Shown here: one piece after another, positions 1 through 7,753 of the stretch
Position numbering within the stretch: the first letter of the stretch is position 1
Layout: every line of letters starts with the position of its first letter
Assembly: GCA_044508215.1 (NCBI GenBank)
Contig: JBIQID010000010.1
Coordinates: 1-42,200, forward strand
Length of the DNA: 42,200 nt
From: JAEZFI01 sp044508215
GTDB taxonomy: Bacteria; Actinomycetota; Acidimicrobiia; Acidimicrobiales; Microtrichaceae
Reading direction: 5' to 3'
Notes under the pieces: model-generated
Seen by the model: the letters and a program-made list of their open reading frames with translations, nothing else
What the model was told of the DNA's origin: nothing
Database searches by the model: none
Made by a program: the position numbers and the translations under genes

Positions 1-1
1 G

Positions 2-75
2 TCGGGACGGGGAGATTTGAACTCCCGACCCCCGGCACCCAAAGCCGGTGCGCTTCCAGGCTGCGCCACGTCCCG
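2..75 (-). tRNA. tRNA-Pro (anticodon TGG)
   Basis: Read on the minus strand, the 7-bp acceptor stem CGGGACG (75-69) pairs with CGTCCCG (9-3), followed by discriminator A at 2. The anticodon stem CCGGC/GCCGG encloses the loop TTTGGGT, so the anticodon is TGG (proline). The T arm carries GTTCAAATC. A CCA end cannot be confirmed because the window stops one base past the discriminator. The gene is divergent from tig. Confidence 0.95.
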
Positions 76-106
76 TGATGGGGCGACGAGGCGCCCCGGT
101 CCGGCC

Positions 107-112
107 ACGCTA
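107..112 (-). promoter_or_regulatory. Candidate -10 box for tRNA-Pro
   Basis: On the minus strand TAGCGT lies about 31 nt before the tRNA 5' end. It fits the TANNNT -10 pattern seen repeatedly in this window and would give a short 5' leader. No clear -35 was identified. Confidence 0.4.
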
Positions 113-154
113 CTGCTTCGGGAGGGGCGGTTCGGTGGTCGGGAGGCCCGTCAG

Positions 155-160
155 TAGACT
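155..160 (+). promoter_or_regulatory. -10 box for tig, near-leaderless
   Basis: TAGACT ends 9 nt before the GTG start of tig at 170. A weak -35 (TTCGGT, 131-136) is 18 nt upstream. No Shine-Dalgarno fits between the box and the start, so the mRNA is probably leaderless or nearly so. Confidence 0.55.
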
Positions 161-169
161 CCGTCGTCT

Positions 170-1552
170 GTGAAATCCTCCATCGAGCCCCTCGAGGGCA
201 ACAAGGTCAAGCTGTCGGTCACGTTCGACGAGGCCGAGCTGGAACCGGCGATCGACAAGGCATGGCAGCAGATCGCGAAGGAGGTCCGGATCCCCGGCTT
301 CCGCGCGGGCAAGGTCCCGCGCAAGGTCCTCGAGCAGCGCATCGAGAAGGAGTACGCCCGTTCCGAGGCCCTCCGCGATGCGATCCCGGAGTTCTACCTG
401 CAGGCGATCCGCGAGCACTCGGTCGACGTGATCGACCAGCCGGAGATCGACATCACCACCGGTGAAGAGGCCGGCGACGTGGCGTTCGACGCCACCGTCG
501 AGGTGCGCCCGGAGATCACGATCGAGGGCTACGCCGACATCGAGGTCGAGGTGCCCAGCCCCGAGCCGTCCGACGACGACATCGCCGACCAGATCGACCG
601 GCTGCGGTCGAGCTACGGCGACATCGTGGTGGTGGAGCGACCGGCGGCCACCGGGGACCACCTGACGATCGACATCGCCGGCTCGAGGGATGGTGAGGAG
701 GTCGAGGGCCTCGTCGCGGAGGACTACACCTACGAGCTCGGTTCGGCTTCGATCGTCGCCGAGCTCGACGACCAGCTGCGCGGCCTGTCGGCCGGCGCCA
801 CCGTCACGTTCGACGCTCCGCACCCCGACCCGAGCGAGGAGGAGCCCGTCACCTACGAGGTGACGGTGAAGGAGGTGAAGGAGCGGATCCTTCCCGAGGT
901 CACCGACGAGTGGGTCGCCGAGGCGACCGAGTTCGAGACGGTCGACGACTTCCGCGACGACGTCATCGAGCGCCTCACCAAGGTGCGGCGTGCGCAGGCG
1001 TCGATGGCGGTCCAGTCGAAGATCGGCGACGCGCTCGCCGAGCTGGTGACCGACGAGATCCCCGACACGCTCACCAGCTCCGAGATGCGGAGCCGTCTCG
1101 AGGACATGATCCGGCGGCTGGCCGCCCAGGGGATCACCCTCGAGCAGTACCTCCAGGTGACCGGCACCGATCCGCAGGCGTTCAGCGACGACCTCCGGCA
1201 GACGGCGCAGCAGGCGGTGAAGGTCGATCTGGCGCTCCGGGCGATCGCGACGGCGGAGGGCCTCCTCCCCGACGACGCGGCGATCGACGAGGAGATCGAG
1301 AAGATGGCCGCCCAGCTCGACATGGACGCCGACGAGGTGCGCAGCCGCCTCGAGGAGGGCGACCAGATCGGCGCCCTGCGGGCCGACCTGGGCAACCGGG
1401 CCGCGTTGAGGTGGCTCACCGATAGCGTGAGGATCGTCGACGAGGCGGGCCGTCCCGTCAGCCGCGACCAGCTCGAGCTCGACGACGACGACGAGCATGA
1501 GCACGACCACGACCACTCCGACCACGATCACTCGGACCACGATCACGACTGA
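170..1552 (+). CDS. tig: Trigger factor with His/Asp-rich tail
   Basis: Ribosome-associated chaperone and peptidyl-prolyl isomerase that meets nascent chains at the exit tunnel. The N-terminal domain carries the ribosome-binding signature GFRAGKVPRKVLEQR (about residues 43-57). An FKBP-like PPIase domain follows at about 150-235, then the helical substrate-binding C-domain. Length is 460 aa, typical plus a tail. The last ~23 residues are Asp/Glu followed by alternating His/Asp (8 His), resembling the metal-binding tail of the PPIase SlyD. The GTG start follows a -10 box by 9 nt, and the protein begins MKSSIEPLEGNKVKL, matching the family N-terminus. It heads the tig-clpP-clpX protein-quality locus. 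Confidence 0.97.
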   Translation: MKSSIEPLEGNKVKLSVTFDEAELEPAIDKAWQQIAKEVRIPGFRAGKVPRKVLEQRIEKEYARSEALRDAIPEFYLQAIREHSVDVIDQPEIDITTGEEAGDVAFDATVEVRPEITIEGYADIEVEVPSPEPSDDDIADQIDRLRSSYGDIVVVERPAATGDHLTIDIAGSRDGEEVEGLVAEDYTYELGSASIVAELDDQLRGLSAGATVTFDAPHPDPSEEEPVTYEVTVKEVKERILPEVTDEWVAEATEFETVDDFRDDVIERLTKVRRAQASMAVQSKIGDALAELVTDEIPDTLTSSEMRSRLEDMIRRLAAQGITLEQYLQVTGTDPQAFSDDLRQTAQQAVKVDLALRAIATAEGLLPDDAAIDEEIEKMAAQLDMDADEVRSRLEEGDQIGALRADLGNRAALRWLTDSVRIVDEAGRPVSRDQLELDDDDEHEHDHDHSDHDHSDHDHD

Positions 1553-1554
1553 TC

Positions 1555-1589
1555 GGGTCCGCCGATCGTCGCTGGCTCCCGGCGGACCC
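1555..1589 (+). terminator. Hairpin after tig
   Basis: GGGTCCGCCG (1555-1564) and CGGCGGACCC (1580-1589) form a perfect 10-bp inverted repeat with a 15-nt loop, starting 2 nt after the tig stop codon. There is no U-tract, so it is either a GC-type terminator/attenuator or an mRNA 3'-end stabiliser ahead of clpP. Confidence 0.5.
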
Positions 1590-1631
1590 GCCGGGGGCGT
1601 CCCCGCAATCGAGAGCACGAAACGAGCAGCC

Positions 1632-2273
1632 GTGAACCCCAGGGTCCAGAACTACCTCGTCCCCAACGTCATCGAGCAGACCAGCCGCGGGGAGCGCTAC
1701 AGCGACCTCTACTCGCGGCTGTTGCGCGAGAACATCATCTTCCTGGCGACGCCGATCGACGACGCCGTCGCCAACCTGATCTGCGCGCAGCTGCTGTTCT
1801 TGGAGTCGGAGAACCCCGACAAGGACATCAGCATCTACATCAACAGCCCCGGTGGCGACATCAACGCACTGCTGGCGATCTACGACACGATGCAGTACGT
1901 CCGGCCCGAGATCACCACGCTGTGCTTCGGCCAGGCGGCGTCCGCCGCGGCGGTGCTCCTCGCCGCCGGCACGAAGGGCAAGCGCCTGGCGCTGCCGAAC
2001 GCCCGGGTCCTCCTGCACCAGCCGTACGCGCAGTCGGGCTACTCGCAGGCATCCGACATCGAGCTGGCTGCCGCCGAGATCATGCGGCTGAAGACCACGC
2101 TCGAGCAGATCCTCTCCCACCACACCGGGCAGAGCGCCGAGAAGATCGCCGTCGACACCGACCGCGACTTCATCATGACGGCGGAGGAGGCCAAGGAGTA
2201 CGGGGTGATCGACGAGATCCTCTCGGCTCGCGAGGCGATCGACACCTCCGGTCCGATCACGGCCGTCTCCTGA
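1632..2273 (+). CDS. clpP: ATP-dependent Clp protease proteolytic subunit
   Basis: Serine peptidase subunit that forms a tetradecameric chamber and degrades proteins unfolded by ClpX or ClpC. The product is 213 aa. The catalytic triad is visible: Ser104 in GQAASAAAV, His129 in RVLLHQPYA, and Asp in TDRDF (about 179). Also present is the INSPGGDI oxyanion/handle segment. The reading frame is open further upstream to 1497, but that stretch is only the shadow of the tig His/Asp tail. GTG at 1632 gives MNPRVQNYLVPNVIEQ, close to the known mature N-terminus. Only one clpP is seen here, whereas actinobacteria usually carry at least two, so a second copy may lie elsewhere. clpX follows after 147 nt. 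Confidence 0.95.
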   Translation: MNPRVQNYLVPNVIEQTSRGERYSDLYSRLLRENIIFLATPIDDAVANLICAQLLFLESENPDKDISIYINSPGGDINALLAIYDTMQYVRPEITTLCFGQAASAAAVLLAAGTKGKRLALPNARVLLHQPYAQSGYSQASDIELAAAEIMRLKTTLEQILSHHTGQSAEKIAVDTDRDFIMTAEEAKEYGVIDEILSAREAIDTSGPITAVS

Positions 2274-2420
2274 TCTCTCCCTCCGTGGCGTTCCTCAGCG
2301 CCGCCTTCCCGGGTGCGCAGCCCACCGCTCCGGGATCGACGCGCCGCCTCCGGGAGTGGTGCAGAATGGTGGGCCATCTGGCAGCCGCACAGCGGCCACG
2401 AGAACTGACAGGGGCCTGAA

Positions 2421-3695
2421 GTGGCGAAATTCGGCGACGGCGGCGAGCTCCTCAAGTGTTCGTTCTGCGGCAAGTCCCAGAAGCAGGTGAAGAAGCTCAT
2501 CGCCGGCCCCGGCGTGTACATCTGCGACGAGTGCATCGAGCTCTGCAACGAGATCATCGAGGAGGAGCTCGCCGAGACCAGCGAGCTCGGCTTCGAGGAG
2601 CTGCCCAAGCCCCGTGAGATCTACGCCTTCCTCGACGACTACATCGTGGGGCAGGAGCGGGCGAAGAAGATCCTCTCGGTCGCGGTCTACAACCACTACA
2701 AGCGGGTGCAGCACGGCTCGAAGGGCGAGTCCGACGTCGAGCTCGGGAAGTCGAACATCATGCTCGTGGGCCCCACGGGCTCCGGCAAGACCCTGCTCGC
2801 GCAGACCCTGGCCCGCATGCTGAACGTCCCGTTCGCGATCGCTGACGCCACTGCGCTCACCGAGGCCGGGTACGTCGGTGAGGACGTCGAGAACATCCTG
2901 CTGAAGCTCATCCAGGCCGCCGACTTCGACGTGAAGAAGGCCGAGACCGGGATCATCTACATCGACGAGATCGACAAGATCGCCCGCAAGAGCGAGAACC
3001 CGTCGATCACCCGCGACGTGTCGGGTGAGGGCGTGCAACAGGCGCTCCTCAAGATCTTGGAGGGCACCACCGCCTCCGTCCCGCCGCAGGGTGGCCGGAA
3101 GCACCCCCACCAGGAGTTCATCCAGATCGACACCACGAACATCCTGTTCATCTGCGGTGGTGCGTTCGCCGGGCTCGAGAAGATCATCGAGCAGCGGATC
3201 GGTCGCCGCGGGATCGGGTTCGGGGCCGACATCCGCCCTGCCACCGAACGTGACCAGGGCGACCTGTTCGCGTCGGTGCTCCCCGAGGACCTGATGAAGT
3301 TCGGCTTGATCCCGGAGTTCATCGGCCGTCTGCCGGTGCTGGGCGTGGTCGACCACCTCGACCGCGAGGCGCTCATCCAGATCCTCGTCGAGCCGAAGAA
3401 CGCGCTGGTCCGCCAGTACAAGAAGTTCTTCGAGCTCGAGGACGTCGAGCTGGAGTTCACCGAGTCGGCCCTCGAAGCGATCGCCGACCAGGCGCTCGCT
3501 CGTGCCACCGGTGCACGTGGGCTGCGGGCGATCCTCGAAGAGGTGCTCCTCGGAGTGATGTACGACCTGCCGTCGCGGGACGACATCGGCCGTTGCGTGA
3601 TCGACGACCAGGTGGTGAGCGAGAAGGTGAACCCCACGCTCGTGCCGCGGGCCGAGATCACGAGGGCGAACCGCCCGCGCCGCGCCGCGTCGTAG
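2421..3695 (+). CDS. clpX: ClpX unfoldase (AAA+ ATPase)
   Basis: Hexameric AAA+ unfoldase that feeds substrates to ClpP. The N-terminal C4 zinc domain is seen at Cys13, 16, 35 and 38 (CSFCGK ... CDECIELC). Walker A GPTGSGKT is at about 117-124, the pore loop GYVG at about 150-153, and Walker B IIYIDEID at about 178-185. The family sequence FIGRLPVLG is also present. Length is 424 aa, as expected. The start is GTG at 2421, preceded by an AGGGG Shine-Dalgarno with a 6-nt spacer, so this gene, unlike many here, has a leader. folC begins 12 nt after the stop. Confidence 0.98.
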   Translation: MAKFGDGGELLKCSFCGKSQKQVKKLIAGPGVYICDECIELCNEIIEEELAETSELGFEELPKPREIYAFLDDYIVGQERAKKILSVAVYNHYKRVQHGSKGESDVELGKSNIMLVGPTGSGKTLLAQTLARMLNVPFAIADATALTEAGYVGEDVENILLKLIQAADFDVKKAETGIIYIDEIDKIARKSENPSITRDVSGEGVQQALLKILEGTTASVPPQGGRKHPHQEFIQIDTTNILFICGGAFAGLEKIIEQRIGRRGIGFGADIRPATERDQGDLFASVLPEDLMKFGLIPEFIGRLPVLGVVDHLDREALIQILVEPKNALVRQYKKFFELEDVELEFTESALEAIADQALARATGARGLRAILEEVLLGVMYDLPSRDDIGRCVIDDQVVSEKVNPTLVPRAEITRANRPRRAAS

Positions 3696-3707
3696 GCCCG
3701 CTCCGGC

Positions 3708-5033
3708 GTGGCCACACCGTCGCTGCCCGAGGCGCTCGCTCGCCTCGATCGGTTCACCAACCACGAGATCACCTCGTCGTCCGGCATCGCCGCGGGTCGC
3801 GTCGCCGGGTTGTCGCTCGAACCGATGCGGCGCCTGTGCTCCCTCCTGGGCGACCCGCAGGACGCGGTCCCCGCGATCCACATCACCGGCACGAACGGCA
3901 AGGGCTCCGTGGCGGCCATGGCGACCGAGCTGGTGCGGGCGTCGGGGCTGACCGTCGGCACGTACACGAGCCCGCACCTCGACCGGATCAACGAGCGGCT
4001 CCGGCGTGACGGCGAGCCGATCGAGGACGACGAGCTCGCCGAGGTGCTCGACGGGGTCATGTCGGTGGCATCGATGTTGGAGCAGCCCCCGTCGTGGTTC
4101 GAGCTGGTGACCGCGGCAGCGTTCCGCTGGTTCAGCGAGTCGGGCGTCGACCTCGCTGTGGTGGAGGTGGGGCTGTTGGGCCGTTGGGACGCCACGAACG
4201 TCGTCGAGGCCGACGTGTCGGTGATCACGAACGTGGGGCCCGACCACACCGACTTCGCGCCGGGTTGGCAGGCGGCGGTGGCCGGCGAGAAGGCCGGGAT
4301 CGTCGTCGAGGGGCACGACGTGGTGCTCGGCCAGCTGTCGGCTGAGCTGGAGGTGGCCGTGGCAGCCGAGCACCCCGGCCGCGTCCTCAGCGTGGGGCGG
4401 GAGATCGAGGTGATCGACTCGCAGCTCGCCCACGGCGGTCGGCTGGTCTCGTTCGCCACGCCGTGGGGTCGCCACGACGACGTCGTCCTTCCTGTCCACG
4501 GCGCTCACCAGGGGGTGAACTTCGCCGTCGCAGCCACGGCCGTGGAAGCCGCGTTCGAACGGGCGCTCCCCGCCGACGTGGTCGAGGAAGCGGCCGCCGC
4601 CGTCCGCCTGCCGGGCCGTTGCGAGGTGCTGTCGCACCAGCCGCTCGTGGTGGTCGACGGCGCCCACAACGCGGATGCCGGCATGCTCCTGGCCTCCACG
4701 CTCGAAGAGGAGTTCTCGGTCATCGGCTCCCGCATCGCGATCGTGGGGATGCTCGAGGGACGTGACCCGGCCGACCTGTTGGAGGCGCTCGCTCCCGCCC
4801 GCTTCGACCTCGTGATCGCCACCCGCCCCGACACGCCGCGGGGCGCCCCTGCCGAGAGCGTGGCACGAGCTGCAGAGGCGGCGGGCCTCCCGGCCGAGGT
4901 CGTCTCGGACCCTTCCGAGGCGGTCGAGAGGACCCTCGTGGGTGCAGGGGAGGAGGACCTGATCGTCGTGTGCGGCAGCTTCTACCTGGTCGGCCCCGCT
5001 CGCCAGCAGCTGCTGGCACTCCTCGCCGATTGA
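3708..5033 (+). CDS. folC: Folylpolyglutamate / dihydrofolate synthase
   Basis: Adds glutamate to dihydropteroate and/or folates in the cytoplasm. It belongs to the Mur-ligase superfamily. The P-loop is GTNGKGS (61-67), followed by TYTSPHL, the folate-loop region typical of FolC, and VVDGAHN in the C-terminal domain. Length is 441 aa, normal. The start is GTG at 3708, 12 nt after clpX, so the two are probably cotranscribed. A valyl-tRNA synthetase gene commonly sits between clpX and folC in actinobacteria and is missing here. Whether it is bifunctional (FolC plus DHFS) cannot be told from sequence alone. Confidence 0.94.
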   Translation: MATPSLPEALARLDRFTNHEITSSSGIAAGRVAGLSLEPMRRLCSLLGDPQDAVPAIHITGTNGKGSVAAMATELVRASGLTVGTYTSPHLDRINERLRRDGEPIEDDELAEVLDGVMSVASMLEQPPSWFELVTAAAFRWFSESGVDLAVVEVGLLGRWDATNVVEADVSVITNVGPDHTDFAPGWQAAVAGEKAGIVVEGHDVVLGQLSAELEVAVAAEHPGRVLSVGREIEVIDSQLAHGGRLVSFATPWGRHDDVVLPVHGAHQGVNFAVAATAVEAAFERALPADVVEEAAAAVRLPGRCEVLSHQPLVVVDGAHNADAGMLLASTLEEEFSVIGSRIAIVGMLEGRDPADLLEALAPARFDLVIATRPDTPRGAPAESVARAAEAAGLPAEVVSDPSEAVERTLVGAGEEDLIVVCGSFYLVGPARQQLLALLAD

Positions 5034-5060
5034 GTCGGGCAGGGGGAGTACTCGCCCGAC
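5034..5060 (+). terminator. Hairpin directly after folC stop
   Basis: GTCGGGC (5034-5040) pairs with GCCCGAC (5054-5060) across a 13-nt loop, beginning at the first base after the folC TGA. It has no U-run. It is consistent with a 3'-end hairpin, because ndk next door has its own promoter. Confidence 0.45.
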
Positions 5061-5072
5061 AGCGCGAGGCCG

Positions 5073-5115
5073 GCTGCCGGAGCGGGCGCGAATTCGCTGC
5101 CGGAGCGGGCGCGAA
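5073..5115 (+). repeat. 20-bp tandem direct repeat upstream of ndk
   Basis: The same 20 bases, beginning GCTGCCGGAGCGGGC, occur at 5073-5092 and 5096-5115 (period 23). The second copy runs up to the ndk -10 box. Two identical sites over a promoter could be regulator-binding sites or a simple duplication. Confidence 0.7.
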
Positions 5116-5117
5116 CG

Positions 5118-5123
5118 TAACGT
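5118..5123 (+). promoter_or_regulatory. -10 box for ndk
   Basis: TAACGT ends 8 nt before the ndk ATG at 5132. There is no Shine-Dalgarno between them, so a leaderless transcript is likely. Confidence 0.55.
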
Positions 5124-5131
5124 CCCCCGCC

Positions 5132-5545
5132 ATGGATCGCACCCTCATCATCTGCAAGCCGGATGCCGTCGAGCGGGGCCTCGTCGGCGAGATCCTCGGT
5201 CGCTTCGAGCGGAAGGGCTTCAAGATCGCCGCGGCCGAGCTGCGGACGATCGACGCCGAGACCGCCGCCCAGCACTACGCAGAGCACGAGGGCAAGGGCT
5301 TCTACCAGGACCTCATCGACTTCATCGGCCGCTCGCCGGCGCTGGTCGCGGTGATCGAGGGCCCGGAGGACACCTGGAAGGTCGTGCGGGCGATGATGGG
5401 CGCCACGAACCCGCTCGAGGCAGCCCCCGGCACGATCCGCGGCGACCTCGGTTCGCTGTTCACCGAGAACCTGATCCACGGCTCCGACTCCGCCGAGTCG
5501 GCTGCCCGCGAGATCGCGCTCTTCTTCCCGGACCTCCCGGCCTGA
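5132..5545 (+). CDS. ndk: Nucleoside diphosphate kinase
   Basis: Transfers the gamma-phosphate from ATP to NDPs via a phosphohistidine. The product is 137 aa, the standard length, beginning MDRTLIICKPDAVERGLVGE. The active-site segment appears as TENLIHGSDSAESA, with the catalytic His in NLIHGSDS. The reading frame is open further upstream (to 4970), but ATG 5132 is chosen because it matches the family N-terminus and lies 8 nt after a -10 box. Confidence 0.98.
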   Translation: MDRTLIICKPDAVERGLVGEILGRFERKGFKIAAAELRTIDAETAAQHYAEHEGKGFYQDLIDFIGRSPALVAVIEGPEDTWKVVRAMMGATNPLEAAPGTIRGDLGSLFTENLIHGSDSAESAAREIALFFPDLPA

Positions 5546-5574
5546 CGCCCTTCCCGCCTCGCGGCTGTTCGAAA

Positions 5575-5580
5575 TAAGGT
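5575..5580 (+). promoter_or_regulatory. -10 box for the 38-aa gene
   Basis: TAAGGT ends 6 nt before ATG 5587. The spacing is the same as for the obgE, pspA, dgt and moxR boxes. This supports the reality of the short ORF behind it. Confidence 0.5.
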
Positions 5581-5586
5581 GCCTGC

Positions 5587-5703
5587 ATGACCGTCGCGCC
5601 TGCAGGCTGGTACGACTCAACCGTGGAGCGCCGCTACTACACGTGGACCACGGACGGATCGGACCAGTGGCAGCCGGCGCCGATCGGCGATCCTCCGTGC
5701 TGA
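5587..5703 (+). CDS. 38-aa DUF2510-like mini-protein
   Basis: A short ORF, ATG to TGA, between ndk and mreB. It encodes MTVAPAGWYDSTVERRYYTW followed by TTDGSDQWQPAPIGDPPC. The pattern PAGWYD...R-Y-Y-x-W...W resembles the DUF2510 domain, which is usually found at the N-terminus of actinobacterial membrane proteins as PAGWYPDP...RWWDG..W. Here it stands alone with no membrane segment. It has its own leaderless-type promoter. It could be a genuine stand-alone domain or the remnant of a longer gene. Its function is unknown. Confidence 0.5.
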   Translation: MTVAPAGWYDSTVERRYYTWTTDGSDQWQPAPIGDPPC

Positions 5704-5846
5704 CAGCACGTGGCGCACGTCACCGCGCGGTGGTGGCAGTCCGGGTGCCCGAGTAGCATCACCCGAGCACGTTGCGCGTTCTGCTAATGGCAGCCACGCG
5801 CTGACGCCCGCTCTCCGCCTGCACACTGCGTCCCCTGAGGATCCCC

Positions 5847-6887
5847 ATGGCCCGGTTCTCCAACCTCTCCGGCGTCCTCGGCCGCGACATGGCGATCGAT
5901 CTCGGCACCGCGAACACGCTCGTCTACGTCCGCGGTGAGGGCATCGTGCTGCGCGAACCGTCGGTGGTCGCGGTGAACGCGCACACCGGGCAGCCCTTGG
6001 CGGTCGGCACCGAGGCGAAGCGGATGATCGGGCGCACGCCCAGCCACATCCGGGCGGTGCGCCCGCTGCGCGACGGCGTCATCAACGACTTCGACATCTG
6101 CGAGAAGATGCTGCGCTACTTCATCCAGAAGGTGCACAGCCGGCGGTTCGCCCGTCCTCGCATGGTCATCTGCGTGCCCAACGGCATCACCGGCGTCGAG
6201 CAGCGCGCCGTGCAGGAGGCCGCCGAGTTCGCGGGCGCGGCCAAGCCCGCCTACATCATCGAGGAGCCGATGGCCGCCGCGATCGGCTCGGGCCTCCCGG
6301 TGCAGGAGCCCCGCGGCAACATGATCGTCGACATCGGCGGTGGCACCACCGAGGTGGCCGTCATCTCCCTCGGCGGCGTGGTCGCGAGCCAGTCGGTGCG
6401 GGTCGCCGGCGACGAGCTCGACGAGGCGATCATCCAGTTCGTGAAGAAGGAGTACAGCCTCGCGCTGGGGGAGCGGACCGCCGAGGAGATCAAGATGGCG
6501 CTCGGCTCCGCCTGGCCGCTCGAGCAGGAGCTGCAGGCCGAGGTCCGGGGTCGCGACCTCGTGACCGGCCTCCCCAAGACCGTCGTGACCACCACGAGCG
6601 AGATCCGTGAGGCGCTCGAGGAACCGGTCGCCGCGATCGTCGACGCCGTCAAGTACACGCTCGACATGACCCCGCCCGAGCTCGCCGCCGACATCATGGA
6701 GCAGGGCATCGTCCTTGCCGGCGGCGGAGCCCTCCTCGTCGGCCTGGACACCCGGCTGGCGAACGAGACGGGCATGCCCATCCGGATCGCCCCCAACCCG
6801 CTCGATGCCGTGGCGCTCGGGTCGGGACAGTCGCTCGAGGCCTTCGAGGCTCTGCAAGGGGTGTTGTTCGCGTCCAGTCGTGACTGA
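5847..6887 (+). CDS. mreB: Rod-shape determining actin homologue MreB
   Basis: Bacterial actin that organises lateral wall synthesis under the inner membrane. The product is 346 aa. Family motifs include DLGTANTLVYVRGEG (phosphate-1 loop), IVDIGGGTTEVAVISLGG (phosphate-2) and GIVLAGGGALL (adenosine). The ATG at 5847 has a good GAGGA Shine-Dalgarno 5 nt upstream. It starts the mreB-mreC-mreD-PBP2-rodA operon. The 143 nt upstream (5704-5846) contain AT-richer spots such as TAGCAT and TGCTAAT that could be -10 boxes, but no convincing promoter was assigned. Confidence 0.97.
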   Translation: MARFSNLSGVLGRDMAIDLGTANTLVYVRGEGIVLREPSVVAVNAHTGQPLAVGTEAKRMIGRTPSHIRAVRPLRDGVINDFDICEKMLRYFIQKVHSRRFARPRMVICVPNGITGVEQRAVQEAAEFAGAAKPAYIIEEPMAAAIGSGLPVQEPRGNMIVDIGGGTTEVAVISLGGVVASQSVRVAGDELDEAIIQFVKKEYSLALGERTAEEIKMALGSAWPLEQELQAEVRGRDLVTGLPKTVVTTTSEIREALEEPVAAIVDAVKYTLDMTPPELAADIMEQGIVLAGGGALLVGLDTRLANETGMPIRIAPNPLDAVALGSGQSLEAFEALQGVLFASSRD

Positions 6888-6913
6888 CCGCGCCCCGCGC
6901 TCGGTCCGTTGAG

Positions 6914-7753
6914 ATGGTCGCTCCCGCCGGTCGCCGACGTCGCCCGCGCTTCACGATCATCGTGATGACGCTGCTCTCGATCACGGTGCTCACCCTCGAC
7001 GCCCGCAACGTGCCGGTGGTGAACAGCGTGCGAGAGGGCGCCATGCAGGTGCTCGAACCGGTGGAGGGCGCGCTCGGCTGGATCGCGACGCCTGCGCGCA
7101 ACGCCTGGAACGGCATCGGCAACTACGGCGACCTCGAGGAGGAGAACGCGCGCCTCCGCGCCGAGATCGACCGCCTCGAGGCGGAGGGCGTCACCGCCGA
7201 CGCTGCGAACGAGCAGCTCCGCCGCCTGCAGGAGCAGCTCGGGATCCCGTTCCTCGAGGACTACGAGACGGTCGTGGCCCAGGTCTCCACCGGCAACTAC
7301 TCGACCTTCGACGACAACACCGCGCAGATCAACCGCGGTTCCTCGTCGGGCATCAAGGTCGGCCAGTCCGTCACCACGAACGCCGGGTTCATCGGCACGA
7401 TCATGAAGGTCTCGAAGGACCGGTCGGTGGTCCGCCTGATCACCGACCCGGACTTCCGCGTGGGCGTGCGCCTGTCGCCGACCGACGCGCTGGGCGTGGG
7501 ACGCGGGACCGGCGCGGGCAACCCGTGGCTGATCGACGAGTCGGTGGGTCTGAACGTGGAGGTGGAGGAGGGCGAGCAGGTCTTCACCTCGGGCCTCGGT
7601 CGCTCCCGGTTCGCCCCCGGGCTGCCGATCGGCGAGGTCACGAAGATCACCCGCGACCAAGGCCAGCAGCTGCAGATCCTGGAGGTCGAGATGGCCGCGG
7701 ACCTGGGCCGCCTCGACTACGTGCAGGTGCTGATGTGGGAGCCACCGGCATGA
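6914..7753 (+). CDS. mreC: Rod-shape determining protein MreC
   Basis: Bitopic membrane scaffold of the elongasome linking MreB/MreD to PBP2. The product is 279 aa. A single membrane segment lies near residues 14-34 (FTIIVMTLLSITVLTL). A coiled coil (DLEEENARLRAEIDRLEAE) follows at about 74-105. The periplasmic beta domain contains the family-like stretches NRGSSSGIKVGQSV and FTSGLGRSRFAPGLPIGEV. It starts 26 nt after mreB and overlaps mreD by 4 nt (ATGA). Confidence 0.95.
   Translation: MVAPAGRRRRPRFTIIVMTLLSITVLTLDARNVPVVNSVREGAMQVLEPVEGALGWIATPARNAWNGIGNYGDLEEENARLRAEIDRLEAEGVTADAANEQLRRLQEQLGIPFLEDYETVVAQVSTGNYSTFDDNTAQINRGSSSGIKVGQSVTTNAGFIGTIMKVSKDRSVVRLITDPDFRVGVRLSPTDALGVGRGTGAGNPWLIDESVGLNVEVEEGEQVFTSGLGRSRFAPGLPIGEVTKITRDQGQQLQILEVEMAADLGRLDYVQVLMWEPPA

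Noticed and set aside
1497..1631. Longer ClpP with a Thr-rich N-terminus
   Set aside because: The extra residues come from reading the tig His/Asp tail and the hairpin in another frame; GTG 1632 gives the family N-terminus.
2295..4667. 790-aa minus-strand ORF opposite clpX and folC
   Set aside because: Antisense shadow rich in Asp/His/Leu/Arg with no motif; clpX and folC are unambiguous.
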